NCBI RefSeq assembly: GCF_900100865.1
Contig: NZ_LT627734.1
Location: 806,001 to 870,000 of the forward strand
Reading direction: 5' to 3'
Origin: Candidatus Aquiluna sp. UB-MaderosW2red
GTDB lineage: Bacteria; Actinomycetota; Actinomycetes; Actinomycetales; Microbacteriaceae
DNA: 64,000 bases
This document shows positions 34,577 through 43,202 of this stretch, one piece after another. Numbering within the stretch: the first letter of the stretch is position 1; the number at the start of each line of letters is the position of its first letter. The notes below the pieces were generated by a model. It did not search any database. It worked only from the letters and a program-made list of their open reading frames with translations, and was not told the origin of the DNA. Position numbers and translations under genes: made by a program.

Positions 34577-35350
34577 CTAGCTCTTGGCTACCTTTATCTC
34601 GCGCATTCTAGAATTTAGGATCTCAAGGGCATTAGAACCTAGGCCCTGGCTGGTAATCAAAACATCGGCTGCCTCGAAGCTTGCGAAAGATGAAAAGCCT
34701 CGGATTCCCCACTTGGTGTGATCTGCCATTATCACTTTCAAGCTGGCGTGCCGCATTACTTCGCGGTTGGTTTCTGACTCCACCAGGTTGGGAGAGGAAA
34801 AACCGAACTCGCTATCGATTCCGTGGGTCCCCATGAAGACTATGTCTAGGTTAAATCTCGCAAATACCTCGGCGGTCAAGTTCCCGACCAAAGAATCTGT
34901 GGGGGTTCTAACCCCTCCGGCCAAAACTACTATTTGGTCTGACTTGGGGCTTTGAGCAAAAAGGTCAGAGATCGGCACCGAGTTGGTCACGATGGTGAGT
35001 GAGGGCATATCAACCAGCTTCTTGGCCAGAGCATAGACCGAGCTGCCGCCCATCAGTGCGATGGCCTGACCGGGCCGAATCATCGAACTTGCAATATCGG
35101 CCATGGCCTCTTTCGCCAGCTGTTCTTTTTTGGAATTAATCGAAAAAGGTGGCTCGAGGGTGGATGAAAGCGAGTTCGCAGTTACGCCTCCGTGGACCTT
35201 ATCCACCAGTCCTTGTTCGGCGAGTGACTCTACATCGCGCCGAATGGTTACCTCGGATACTGCAAGGGCTGCCGCTAAATCTGAAATGCGGGAAGCGCCC
35301 AGCGTCCCGACCTCTTCCAAGATGCGTTTTTTCCGTTGCGCAGCTAGCAA
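34577..35350 (-). CDS. DeoR/GlpR-family transcriptional regulator
   Basis: 257-residue regulator. N-terminal winged HTH (AAQRKKRILEEVGTLGASRISDLAAALAVSEVTIRRDVESLAEQGLVDKVHGGV, residues about 3-56) and a C-terminal DeoR sensor domain with AIALMGGSSVYALAKKL, ADHTKWGIRGFSSFA and the SEFGFSSPNLVESETNREVM segment. Sensor domains of this family bind phosphorylated sugars. It is divergent from the galactosidase operon across 252 bases, so it most likely represses that operon and itself, and a galactose- or tagatose-phosphate could be the inducer; that is an inference. The start is TTG with GAGGGGAAGA before it. Confidence 0.9.
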   Translation of the reverse strand: MLAAQRKKRILEEVGTLGASRISDLAAALAVSEVTIRRDVESLAEQGLVDKVHGGVTANSLSSTLEPPFSINSKKEQLAKEAMADIASSMIRPGQAIALMGGSSVYALAKKLVDMPSLTIVTNSVPISDLFAQSPKSDQIVVLAGGVRTPTDSLVGNLTAEVFARFNLDIVFMGTHGIDSEFGFSSPNLVESETNREVMRHASLKVIMADHTKWGIRGFSSFASFEAADVLITSQGLGSNALEILNSRMREIKVAKS

Positions 35351-35419
35351 ATCTTCCCCTCAGCCTCATCAATGATTCAAGATTATGGCTAATTAGTGTT
35401 TCTTTTTCATTTCCAACTA

Positions 35420-35438
35420 ACAAAATGATTTCTTTTGT
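35420..35438. promoter_or_regulatory. Inverted repeat, candidate DeoR-type operator
   Basis: ACAAAA - TGATTTC - TTTTGT lies in the 252-bp gap between the regulator and the galactosidase genes, about 70 bases from the regulator start. The rest of the gap is AT-rich with no ORF; TTCGAAA and TTTGAAG nearby may be further half-sites. The regulatory role is inferred from position. Confidence 0.35.
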
Positions 35439-35602
35439 CGTTTTTAGTTCGAAATCTTTGGTTTGAAGATAGATTCATAAGCACAAATCGTAGAACGCAA
35501 ACTTGCCCTGCTTGTTGGGCCAAAAGACCCCTAATACAAGAAAACAATTTTCAATAAGCGTTAGGAATAACCCTTTCGGGTAACCCAAGAAGAAGGTTCG
35601 AA

Positions 35603-37714
35603 TTGCCAGAGCAAGATTTTCACCACCTGCGCCAAGATGGCGTGAGTTTACTGCTTGACCTTTCTGGTCAAACCGTGCAGCTCATGCACTATGGCAAAGC
35701 GCTTGGTCAAATCGAGTCGATAAAAGATTGGCAACTTAGCCAGCAGGAGCCGGTTGCCCACGGTGAGTTAGACGAGCCAATTTGGCCGGGACTTTACCGT
35801 GAGAATTCAAGGGGAAACATTGGTCGTCCCGCCTTATTGGGACACCGCTCCGGCCTCGATTGGTCACCGAAGTTCCTCTTGATTAACGTTGACAAAGCTG
35901 AAACCTTTCTAACCGCTGTTTCGCAAGACGCTCAGGCGGGTCTTGAAATAACCAGCAAGTTTGAGTTTGTTGGAGCCGGGGTTTTGGAGATCTCCCAGAC
36001 CCTAAAAAACATCGGGGCTGCTGATTATTCGCTGGATGATCTGAGCGTCATCTTGCCACTTCCAGACCAGGTTTCTGAGTCGATGGATTTTGCCGGCAGA
36101 TGGGTCAAGGAGCGCCAACCGCAGCGCAGGCAGATTCAGCCCGGGATGCAGGTGCGCGAGGTGCGCGAGGGTAGATCCAGTCACGACTACACAATTATTC
36201 AAATGGCGATGACCAAAGGCGCCAATTACCAGCAGGGTGAAATTTGGTCACTCGGGTTGATGTTCTCTGGTAATTCTCGGCACTTTATCGAGCGTCAGCA
36301 ATCCGGCCGCAGTTTCATTGCCGCGGGGGAACTGCTACTTCCCGGTGAGGTGATTCTGAAACCCGGCGAGAGTTATGCTGCACCAAGTGTTGCCGCCAGC
36401 TATTCCGCAAATGGTTTTGATGAACTGACAAACCGACACTACGACTGGCTTCGCTCGAGGCCAAACCACCCTAAAAGAGCGAGGCCGCTAACCCTAAATG
36501 TTTGGGAGGCGGTCTATTTTGACCACAACCTAGAAAAGCTCTCGGAGCTTGCGGATGTGGCCAAGGAAATTGGCGTGGAGCGCTTTGTGCTTGACGATGG
36601 TTGGTTTGGATCGAGACGCAACGACACCCTCGGGTTAGGTGACTGGGTCGTATCTAGCGAGGTTTGGCCAAATGGCCTTGGCCCGCTCATTGAAAAAGTA
36701 AAAAGCTGCGGCATGGAGTTTGGTCTTTGGTTTGAGGGCGAGATGGTGAACCCGGATTCTGATGTCTACCGGGCGCACCCGGATTGGATTCTCAAAATTG
36801 GTGACCGAGTGCCGCCTCTGGGTAGGTTGCAACACGTTTTGGATATCACAAACCCCGATGCCTATCAGCACGTTCTAAACCAGACCGATGCGGTTTTGAA
36901 GCAATACGAAATTTCTTATATCAAATGGGATCACAATAAATTTCTCATCGAACCTGGCCACCAGGGCAAAGCCGCGGTTCGAAACCAGACATTGGCTATC
37001 TACCGACTCTTCGATGAGCTCAAAGCAAGGCACCCCGGCTTGGAAATTGAAAGCTGCTCTTCTGGAGGCGGCAGGGTCGATCTTGGGATGGTGGGCCACG
37101 CCGACAGGTTCTGGACTTCGGATTGCAATGACGCCTTGGAGCGGCAGTACATTCAGCGCTACACCCAGTTCGCAATACCGCCGGAACTACTTGGAAGCCA
37201 TATTGGCCCAACCCACTCCCACACCACCGGTAGGATCCACGACTTATCTTTCAGGGCAATTACCGCGCTGTTTGGTCACGCGGGACTCGAGTGGGATTTG
37301 ACCGAGACCACCGCCGAGGAACTTAAAGTTCTAAAGACTTGGGCTAGCTACTACAAAGCCAATCGCGAACTATTGCACACCGGCAAAATGGTCCGGGTCG
37401 ACCAGCAAGACGATGCGGTGTTTGTGCATGGAGTCGTTTCTAAAGACAAGACAAGGGCCATCTTTGCCTGGGTAACCCTGTCGGGTCAGGCTGGATCGCG
37501 TCCCAACGCAATTCGGTTCGAGGGCCTGGAGAACGACAAGAATTATCGGCTAAAAGCCGTCTACCCAGCCGGGGAACCGCGCTGGCAGCAGCGGGCTGCG
37601 CCCAGCTGGCTTTTGGGCGTCACCCTCTCGGGCGCAGCCCTAAGCGGCACGGGTGTGAGAGCACCAATTGTTTACCCAGAACAGGCACTACTAATAGAAA
37701 TAGAGGCAATCTAA
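35603..37714 (+). CDS. Alpha-galactosidase, GH36
   Basis: 703-residue GH36 enzyme that removes terminal alpha-galactose from oligosaccharides such as raffinose or melibiose. N-terminal beta-sandwich (about 1-290), TIM barrel (about 295-610) and C-terminal beta domain. Seen: LNVWEAVYFDHN, FVLDDGWFGSRRNDTLGLGDW, FGLWFEGEMVNPDSD, nucleophile D443 in YIKWDHNKF, ESCSSGGGRVDLG, and acid/base D507 in WTSDCNDALERQ. The WEA and GDW motifs and length match the bacterial tetrameric AgaA-type enzymes. No signal peptide, so it acts in the cytoplasm on imported sugar. The start is TTG with AGAAGG six bases upstream. It overlaps the next gene by one base (TAATG). Confidence 0.94.
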   Translation: MPEQDFHHLRQDGVSLLLDLSGQTVQLMHYGKALGQIESIKDWQLSQQEPVAHGELDEPIWPGLYRENSRGNIGRPALLGHRSGLDWSPKFLLINVDKAETFLTAVSQDAQAGLEITSKFEFVGAGVLEISQTLKNIGAADYSLDDLSVILPLPDQVSESMDFAGRWVKERQPQRRQIQPGMQVREVREGRSSHDYTIIQMAMTKGANYQQGEIWSLGLMFSGNSRHFIERQQSGRSFIAAGELLLPGEVILKPGESYAAPSVAASYSANGFDELTNRHYDWLRSRPNHPKRARPLTLNVWEAVYFDHNLEKLSELADVAKEIGVERFVLDDGWFGSRRNDTLGLGDWVVSSEVWPNGLGPLIEKVKSCGMEFGLWFEGEMVNPDSDVYRAHPDWILKIGDRVPPLGRLQHVLDITNPDAYQHVLNQTDAVLKQYEISYIKWDHNKFLIEPGHQGKAAVRNQTLAIYRLFDELKARHPGLEIESCSSGGGRVDLGMVGHADRFWTSDCNDALERQYIQRYTQFAIPPELLGSHIGPTHSHTTGRIHDLSFRAITALFGHAGLEWDLTETTAEELKVLKTWASYYKANRELLHTGKMVRVDQQDDAVFVHGVVSKDKTRAIFAWVTLSGQAGSRPNAIRFEGLENDKNYRLKAVYPAGEPRWQQRAAPSWLLGVTLSGAALSGTGVRAPIVYPEQALLIEIEAI

Positions 37715-39615
37715 TGCTCGATCACTCCAAGCTATATTTTGGCGGCGACTACAACCCTGAGCAGTGGCCCAAAGAGGTGTGGGCAGAGGATATCGCGCTC
37801 ATGCAAAAGGCCAATGTTAACTTGGTTTCGTTGGGGATTTTCTCCTGGGCAAAAATTGAGCAATCCGAAGGGGTCTATACCTTTGATTGGCTGGATGAAA
37901 TTATGGACCTGCTAGATCAAGGCGGCATTGCGGTGGACATGGCCACAGCGACCGCCTCACCACCGGCCTGGCTCACTCTCAAGTACCCAAGCGTTTTGCC
38001 AATCAACTTTGATGGTGTGCAGCTTTCTCATGGAGGGCGGCAGCAATATTGCGCCGCATCATCGATCTATCGGGAAAAAGCGGCAGCTTTGGTTGAGCAA
38101 ATCGCCAAGCGTTACGCCAAGCACCCTGCCATCAAGATGTGGCACGTGAACAACGAATATGGTTGCCATGCCCCTTATTGCTATTGCGATGAGTCCCGTA
38201 AATCATTTGTTAATTGGCTAAAGAATCATTACGCATCGATTGAAGAGCTGAACACCTCTTGGGGGACGGACTTTTGGTCGCAGCGCTATTACAGCTGGGA
38301 AGAGATTGTGGTTCCAAAGCGCACCCCGGATGGCACCCATCCAAACCCGGGTCAACAGATTGATTTTAAGCGCTTTAGTAATGATGTCACCCTGGAGCTT
38401 TTCAAAATGGAGCGCGACATTATCAAAAAATATGACCCAATCAAACCGGTCACCACCAACTTTATGTCCATGAAGTTCACCTATGCGATGGACTATTTTG
38501 CCTGGGCCAAAGAGGTGGATTTTGTCTCTACCGATCACTACTTGGCTCAGCACGATATCGAAAATCACATCGATTTGGCGCAAATGGCGGACCTTACCCG
38601 AGCCTTTGCAAAAGGTAAGCAGTGGCTTTTGATGGAACACAGCTCTTCGGCAGTGAACTGGCAGCCAAAAAACTACGCGAAGATTCCGGGCCAAGAAATT
38701 AGAAACTCCCTTAGCTTTGTCTCTCGAGGATCCCAGGGTTCAATGTATTTCCAGTGGCGTCAATCACAAGCCGGCTCCGAGCGCATGCACTCCTCAATGC
38801 TCCCGCACGCTGGTGAAGACACCCGCGTGTTCCGCGAGGTAGCAGAGCTTGGCGCAATCTTGGCCGCTCATCCTGAAATCAGTTCCTATGAAACCGATAA
38901 GGCAGCGGTCGCCATGGTGTTTGACTACGAGCAAATTTGGGCGATGATGCAGGCAAATATGCCAACCGATGACCTGAGCTACCCCGACACGGTAGCAAGC
39001 TGGTACCGAGCGCTATATAAGGAGGGCATCAAGGTTGACTTTGTGCCAGCCAATGCCGATTTAGAAACCCTCAAGGGCTACCAGCTAGTGCTTATGCCAA
39101 TGGCCCACATGCTCACTGAATCAGAAGAAAAAACCTTCACCGATTACGCAACCGGCGGTGGCAACTTGGTGGTGGGTTACTTCTCGAACATTACCGATCG
39201 AACCCTCAGGGTGAAGCTCGGCGGTTATGGCGGCAACCTAGTGAAGGACGTCATCGGGGTCTATGTCGAGGAGTACTACCCGCTTCGCGAAGCAAGCATC
39301 AAACTCTCCAATGGCTTCACCGCGAAGCTTTGGAGCGAGCTCTCGAGGCTAAACGGCGCCGAAGCCATTGCCACCTTCGAAGGTGGCGATGCCAAGGGCT
39401 CAGTGGCTTTGGCCAAGCGAGACCTTGGATCTTCGACCGCCTGGTATCAAGGCACCGAGCTGGAAGATGATTCGCAGCGCAAGTTCTTTAGCGGAATCTG
39501 CAAGGAACTTGGCATTGAAAGTGTTGGTGGAGAGCACCTGGAGATCACTAAGCGTGGACCCTTTACCTTTGAGATTGATAACGCTAAGAACACCTTCAAG
39601 GTGACGAGGGACTAG
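37714..39615 (+). CDS. Beta-galactosidase, GH42
   Basis: 633-residue GH42 enzyme that cleaves terminal beta-galactose. Catalytic (beta/alpha)8 domain with FGGDYNPEQWPKEVWAED, SLGIFSWAKIEQSEGVYTFDWLD, acid/base E148 in WHVNNEYGCH and nucleophile E308 in LLMEHSSSAVNWQ. A trimerisation domain (about 390-590) follows with the typical LVLMPMAHMLTESE, and a short C-terminal beta domain. The four cysteines of the zinc site (YGCHAPYCYCD plus an earlier Cys) are present. There is no signal peptide. It is cotranscribed with the alpha-galactosidase, so the operon handles both alpha- and beta-linked galactosides. No sugar transporter is encoded in the operon within this window. Confidence 0.94.
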   Translation: MLDHSKLYFGGDYNPEQWPKEVWAEDIALMQKANVNLVSLGIFSWAKIEQSEGVYTFDWLDEIMDLLDQGGIAVDMATATASPPAWLTLKYPSVLPINFDGVQLSHGGRQQYCAASSIYREKAAALVEQIAKRYAKHPAIKMWHVNNEYGCHAPYCYCDESRKSFVNWLKNHYASIEELNTSWGTDFWSQRYYSWEEIVVPKRTPDGTHPNPGQQIDFKRFSNDVTLELFKMERDIIKKYDPIKPVTTNFMSMKFTYAMDYFAWAKEVDFVSTDHYLAQHDIENHIDLAQMADLTRAFAKGKQWLLMEHSSSAVNWQPKNYAKIPGQEIRNSLSFVSRGSQGSMYFQWRQSQAGSERMHSSMLPHAGEDTRVFREVAELGAILAAHPEISSYETDKAAVAMVFDYEQIWAMMQANMPTDDLSYPDTVASWYRALYKEGIKVDFVPANADLETLKGYQLVLMPMAHMLTESEEKTFTDYATGGGNLVVGYFSNITDRTLRVKLGGYGGNLVKDVIGVYVEEYYPLREASIKLSNGFTAKLWSELSRLNGAEAIATFEGGDAKGSVALAKRDLGSSTAWYQGTELEDDSQRKFFSGICKELGIESVGGEHLEITKRGPFTFEIDNAKNTFKVTRD

Positions 39616-39778
39616 CCGCTAGGAATCTTGCATCCGGGGCAGTTTTGGTTAAGTGGCCCTAACTTATTGCTCCCTAATCGGGTTTTTTATGATTTCTAAT
39701 CGGGTTATTTATGAATTAGTAGATGGGGCTGGTTGCATGTACGGCCTTGAGCAAGGCCAGGATTCTGGGCTAACTAAA

Positions 39779-39808
39779 GAAACCCTAGATTCTAGAATCT
39801 AGGGTTTC
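39779..39808. terminator. 30-bp perfect palindrome, likely bidirectional terminator
   Basis: The 30 bases are their own reverse complement (arms GAAACCCTAGATTCT, then AGAATCTAGGGTTTC). On the plus strand AGTTTAGGTTTTTT follows; on the minus strand TTTAGTTAG follows. It sits between the convergent beta-galactosidase and tRNA-Leu, so it can end both transcripts. The 39616-39778 stretch before it has no ORF. Confidence 0.75.
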
Positions 39809-39837
39809 AGTTTAGGTTTTTTACTGCTTATTATCTG

Positions 39838-39919
39838 TGCGGGTAGAGGGACTTGAACCCCCACGCCTCTCGGCGCCAGAACCTAAATCTGGTGCGTCTG
39901 CCAATTTCGCCATACCCGC
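39838..39919 (-). tRNA. tRNA-Leu (anticodon UAG)
   Basis: 82-nt class II tRNA. Acceptor GCGGGTA pairs with TACCCGC, with discriminator A. The anticodon stem CCAGA/TCTGG holds the loop TTTAGGT with UAG at its centre. A long variable arm (GCGCCGAGAGGCG region) and the T arm GGGGGTTCAAGTCCCTC follow. CCA is not encoded. The anticodon reads CUA and, with modification, other CUN leucine codons. The ABC substrate-binding gene in this window uses CTA heavily. Confidence 0.95.
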
Positions 39920-40000
39920 ATTGGAACTTTGATAGCTTAGCGGTTTTTGCCCTGTGGATAACTCAAAGCAGCAATTCTGAAGATTTGGCAGAGTTCCGCT

Positions 40001-41059
40001 ATGCAGAACTTAGAAAACGTGCTTCAGCGCACCAGGGCGCTCATTAGAACCAGCGGCATGGCGCCGCAGGGCGCCACTGCCGTTGCTATCGATGAGCTCT
40101 CAGAGAGCTCAGTCTCGGCGCTGGATGAACTATTACTTCAGCAAGACGCGATGCGAGAACTCTCGGGACTTGGGGTATTGCAGCCTTATTTGGATAATCC
40201 CAAAATTGAGGAAATTTGGATCAATAGGCCAAACGAATTGCACTTTTACGATTTCTCCGGACACCAGGTTGTCAATCTAGAGCTCAGCGCCCAAACGGTC
40301 CGTAATCTGACCTATCGAATGCTCAAATCATCGGGCCGCCGAATTGATCGGCTCACCCCTTTTGTTGATGCCGCATTGGCCGATGGGTCACGCTTACACG
40401 TGGTGATACCCGAGGTCACCAAAGAGTTTTGGTCGATAAACATTAGGAAATTTCGCAAGAGCCATCGCACCCTCTCAGACTTAGTTGCCTCCGGCACCAT
40501 CACCTTGGAGCAGCAAGAAGTTTTAGCCAATGCCATCAAGGATCAAAAGAGCCTGTTGATTGCCGGTGCCACCCAGGCCGGCAAGACCACCCTGATGACG
40601 GCATTGCTAAATGAAATGCCCGCTGATGAGCGACTAGTTTCTTGCGAGGACACCTTTGAGCTATCGGTTACTCATAACGACTGGGTGGCTATGCAAACTA
40701 GGCCCGCTTCCCCGGAGGGGGCTCCCGAGATCAGCCTTCGTGAATTAGTTCGTCAAGCACTTCGCATGCGCCCCTCACGTCTTGTGATCGGCGAGGTGCG
40801 AGGGCCGGAGGCGTTGGACATGTTGGTGGCGCTGAATTCGGGCATTCCGGGCCTGTGCACCATTCACGCCTCAAGCGCCAAGGCGGCAATTAGAAAGCTT
40901 TTGACCCTGCCGCTTTTAGCGGGAGACAACATCACCGATGCTTTTTTGCGCCCAACCATAACCTCGGCTTTTGATTTGGCCATTTTTTGCAAACGTGAAG
41001 CCGATGGCACAAGAAAAGTGACAGAGATTATTGAGGTGACAAGTGAAGTTCTGGACTGA
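40001..41059 (+). CDS. tadA: Tad/Flp pilus assembly ATPase (CpaF/TadA)
   Basis: Secretion ATPase of 352 residues that powers Flp-type pilus or competence-like pseudopilus assembly. Seen: the N-terminal helical domain with YLDNPKIEEIWINRPNELHFYD, RIDRLTPFVDAALADGSRLHVVIPEV, Walker A GATQAGKTTL (one alanine variant of GxTGxGKT), the Asp box CEDTFEL, Walker B-like RPSRLVIGEVRGPEALDMLVALNSG, and the His box GLCTIHASSAKAAIRKL. It is the first gene of a compact tad locus and overlaps the next by 17 bases. TadZ/CpaE, which usually precedes it, is missing here. The ATG has no strong ribosome site. Confidence 0.92.
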   Translation: MQNLENVLQRTRALIRTSGMAPQGATAVAIDELSESSVSALDELLLQQDAMRELSGLGVLQPYLDNPKIEEIWINRPNELHFYDFSGHQVVNLELSAQTVRNLTYRMLKSSGRRIDRLTPFVDAALADGSRLHVVIPEVTKEFWSINIRKFRKSHRTLSDLVASGTITLEQQEVLANAIKDQKSLLIAGATQAGKTTLMTALLNEMPADERLVSCEDTFELSVTHNDWVAMQTRPASPEGAPEISLRELVRQALRMRPSRLVIGEVRGPEALDMLVALNSGIPGLCTIHASSAKAAIRKLLTLPLLAGDNITDAFLRPTITSAFDLAIFCKREADGTRKVTEIIEVTSEVLD

Positions 41060-41804
41060 GCTGGTTGAATCGGCAGGTCTTTTTCGGCAACGAAAAGAGC
41101 TAGCTCTTCTGGTTCTCGCGCTGCCATTGCTATTTGGATTAGTCCTGTTTTTGATAACCGGTGTCCCGGGGCTTGCGGTTTGCTTGGCGCTTTTAGCGCT
41201 GGGGGCGGAAGTGGAGATTTTGCGCCTCAGGGCCAATTCGCGAAGCGCCGCCTTGGATAAAGTTTGGCCGGCTGTTTTTGACTCTTTTCAAAATGCCGCT
41301 GCGGCCGGCATTGGTCTCGAGGAGCAGCTTGAGTATCTAGCTCAAAAAGGGCCATTAATCCTTAGGCAATATTTTCAAGAGTTCGCAGTGCTTTTAGATA
41401 AGGGGGTATCCCTAGATCTGGCTAGTAATCATTTTCGAGCTCGGACCGGGCATCGCCAGGCCGATTATTTGACTCTAATGCTCGAGCTATCAAGCGAACT
41501 GGGTGGTCGCTCGATGGCAAGTAACTGGGAAAGGGCTGCCAACGAAATTAGGTCTGAGCAAGCGGTTTTGGGTCAGGTGCTCGCCAAGCAGGGCTGGGTA
41601 TCCGGTAGCGCCAAAGTAGCGCTTCTGGCACCCTGGTTGATTGCTTTGGTATTAATTCAAGTGCCACAAAATAAGGTCGCCTTTGCCTCGGAGCTGGGGG
41701 CCGTGATCCTTGTTCTGGGTCTCGGGCTGAGTCTGGTGGCGTATTCGCTTGTGAATCGAATGGGCAAGCTTCCGATGCCAGGGAGGCTCTTCTATGCCAA
41801 TTAG
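41043..41804 (+). CDS. tadB: Tad pilus inner-membrane protein TadB-like (type II secretion F domain)
   Basis: 253-residue membrane protein. Two N-terminal hydrophobic segments (ALLVLALPLLFGLVLFLITGVPGLAVCLALLAL, residues about 20-55), a cytoplasmic T2SSF domain with FDSFQNAAAAGIGLEEQLEYLAQKGPL and FAVLLDKGVSLDLASNHF, and two C-terminal segments (VALLAPWLIALVLIQ and LGAVILVLGLGLSLVAYSLV). This is the TadB layout. It starts with GTG inside the end of tadA and ends inside the start of tadC. Together with TadC it should form the platform for pilus extension. Confidence 0.85.
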   Translation: MKFWTELVESAGLFRQRKELALLVLALPLLFGLVLFLITGVPGLAVCLALLALGAEVEILRLRANSRSAALDKVWPAVFDSFQNAAAAGIGLEEQLEYLAQKGPLILRQYFQEFAVLLDKGVSLDLASNHFRARTGHRQADYLTLMLELSSELGGRSMASNWERAANEIRSEQAVLGQVLAKQGWVSGSAKVALLAPWLIALVLIQVPQNKVAFASELGAVILVLGLGLSLVAYSLVNRMGKLPMPGRLFYAN

Positions 41805-42351
41805 CAATCGAATCATGGCTCAGCATCTTGCGCCTGAGATCAAGGGAAAATTTGACCCAGAGCTTATTCGAGCAAGGTTCAAATCCCTTTTCAATAAAAA
41901 ACCCCTAGGACAACTGGCCTTGGAAATTCCGGATGTTTTGCAGGCACTCGGGTTGCTGCTGAAAAATGGTCTGCCGGTCGGGGTGGCTCTGAGCTGGTTG
42001 TCCCCGAGGCTCTCGGGGGTTTTGGGGCAAGAGCTAAAAGCACTTGTGGCAAATCTTGAGCTTGGTGCTGATTTAGCCCAGGAAATTAGAGATCTAGCGG
42101 ATCGCTCGCCGGATCCCGGGGTGATTGAGTTGGCCGAAAAACTTGTCAGCGCGATTGAGCGCGGGGCGCCAATTTCAAACCAAGTCATGCAGTTGGCCGA
42201 GTCTCAGCGGCAGCTATTGGCCAGAAATCTTTTACGAAGGGCGGGATCAAACGAAACCAAGATGCTGATTCCAACAATCTTTTTAATCTTGCCGGTGACC
42301 GTTTTGTTCGCGGTGTTTCCATCGGTTTTAGTGCTCCAAACCCAAATCTAA
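41794..42351 (+). CDS. tadC: Tad pilus inner-membrane protein TadC-like
   Basis: 185-residue protein, second F-domain component. LEIPDVLQALGLLLKNGLPVGVALSWLSP is the T2SSF helical hairpin; AIERGAPISNQVMQLAESQRQLLARNLLRRAGSNETKMLIPTIFLILPVTVLFAVFPSVLVLQ is the typical ending with one or two membrane segments. It is shorter than many TadC proteins (often around 300) and lacks an N-terminal membrane hairpin, which is frequent in the reduced actinobacterial loci. It overlaps tadB by 11 bases. A good ribosome site for the next gene begins right after its stop. Confidence 0.8.
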   Translation: MPISNRIMAQHLAPEIKGKFDPELIRARFKSLFNKKPLGQLALEIPDVLQALGLLLKNGLPVGVALSWLSPRLSGVLGQELKALVANLELGADLAQEIRDLADRSPDPGVIELAEKLVSAIERGAPISNQVMQLAESQRQLLARNLLRRAGSNETKMLIPTIFLILPVTVLFAVFPSVLVLQTQI

Positions 42352-42365
42352 GAAAGGAAGAACAA

Positions 42366-42518
42366 ATGAATAAGCTCAAAGAAGATAACGGGGATGTTCC
42401 CGGCTGGGTACTAATCACATTAATGACTGCCGGTTTGGTTGTTCTGATCTGGGCCTTTGCTGGCCCTGCACTGCAGGGGGTATTTGATCAGGCACTCAGC
42501 CGAGTGGTTTCGTTTTGA
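42366..42518 (+). CDS. 50-residue single-pass membrane protein of the tad locus
   Basis: Small protein: charged N-terminus MNKLKEDNGDVPGWVLIT, one membrane helix (about residues 14-37, LMTAGLVVLIWAFAGPAL), and a short amphipathic tail ending RVVSF. The G-D-V-P-G-W-V pattern with a following hydrophobic helix recurs in small proteins of actinobacterial tad loci (DUF4244-like). It is the best candidate in this locus for a Flp-type pilin or pilin-like subunit. AAAGGAAG precedes the ATG, stronger than at any other gene of the locus, which suits an abundant product. The stop overlaps the next start by four bases. Confidence 0.8.
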   Translation: MNKLKEDNGDVPGWVLITLMTAGLVVLIWAFAGPALQGVFDQALSRVVSF

Positions 42519-42868
42519 AAGATCAAGGGAATGCGATTTTGGCCACCGTGATTAATTTGACCCTCACCACGATGATCTCACTCTCGGTGATAACGCTAAG
42601 TTTTTCGGCCTATCACACTCTCTTGATTCGGGATGCTGCGGTCAAGGCTGCGAGCAGTTCGGCACTAGCCGAAACTCCGGGACAGCAAAAATATTTACTG
42701 AAGCTCTTAAAGCAATCCTTACCAATGCTTTCCAACTACCAGGTGCAGGAATTTGGCGATGATCGGTTTATCGGTTATCGAGTCAGGGCATTAGTGCCCG
42801 GGCTCGGTTTCATTAGTGAGCTTTTGCCAATAGAGGTGCAGGCCGTTGCGGCCCGCGAGATCATCTAG
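42515..42868 (+). CDS. TadE-like pseudopilin
   Basis: 117 residues beginning KDQGNAILATVINLTLTTMISLSVITLSFSAYHTLLIRDAAVKAASSSALAE: a short polar start, one hydrophobic helix and a helical exit rich in alanine, the pattern of TadE/TadG minor pilins where the E/G box is read as DQGNA. The rest is a small extracellular domain. It starts with TTG overlapping the previous stop (TTGA). It overlaps the next gene by 23 bases. No cysteines. Confidence 0.78.
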   Translation: MKDQGNAILATVINLTLTTMISLSVITLSFSAYHTLLIRDAAVKAASSSALAETPGQQKYLLKLLKQSLPMLSNYQVQEFGDDRFIGYRVRALVPGLGFISELLPIEVQAVAAREII

Positions 42869-43202
42869 CGATCGGGGCTCCACCCTCATCGAAACGTTGC
42901 TGTGGAGCGCGCTCTTGCTGGCTCCGATTGGCCCGTCCTTCTTTTTATACCAACAGGTTTCCGATCAATTGGCGGCCGAATCCATTGCCATGCAGGGTCT
43001 AAGGGCTGCCATGTTGCAGCCCGAAGCCGGTTGGCAAGAGGAACTGGGTAGGCACTTGCCATTGCTAGCGCAGAGTTGGGGCAAGAGTTTGGGGTTGGCT
43101 GATTTGAGCTGTGGTGAATGTGGCCCTGGAGATCTTGTCACCCTGGAAGTGCGGGTGGGTGACGCGGTGGCGATTCAAACCGCGGGGATTGAGCCGGAGT
43201 GA
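42846..43202 (+). CDS. TadE/TadF-like minor pilin
   Basis: 118 residues. SSSDRGSTLIETLLWSALLLAPIGPSFFLYQQVSDQLAAESIAMQGLRAAM is a clear TadE-type N-terminus: DRGS/T, then a conserved Glu at position 5 of the helix, then a membrane segment. The C-terminal domain contains a CGEC pair (LADLSCGECGPGDLVTLEVRVG), able to form a disulfide or bind a metal outside. The start is TTG inside the end of the preceding gene. Its stop overlaps the next start (GTGA). Confidence 0.78.
   Translation: MRPARSSSDRGSTLIETLLWSALLLAPIGPSFFLYQQVSDQLAAESIAMQGLRAAMLQPEAGWQEELGRHLPLLAQSWGKSLGLADLSCGECGPGDLVTLEVRVGDAVAIQTAGIEPE

Noticed and set aside
35571-35586. Small hairpin (ACCC-TTTC-GGGT) before the alpha-galactosidase
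   Set aside because: Four base pairs without a T run; too weak for a terminator or riboswitch call.
38218-38694. 158-codon minus-strand frame inside the beta-galactosidase
   Set aside because: The GH42 gene covers it with both catalytic glutamates; no independent signal is present.
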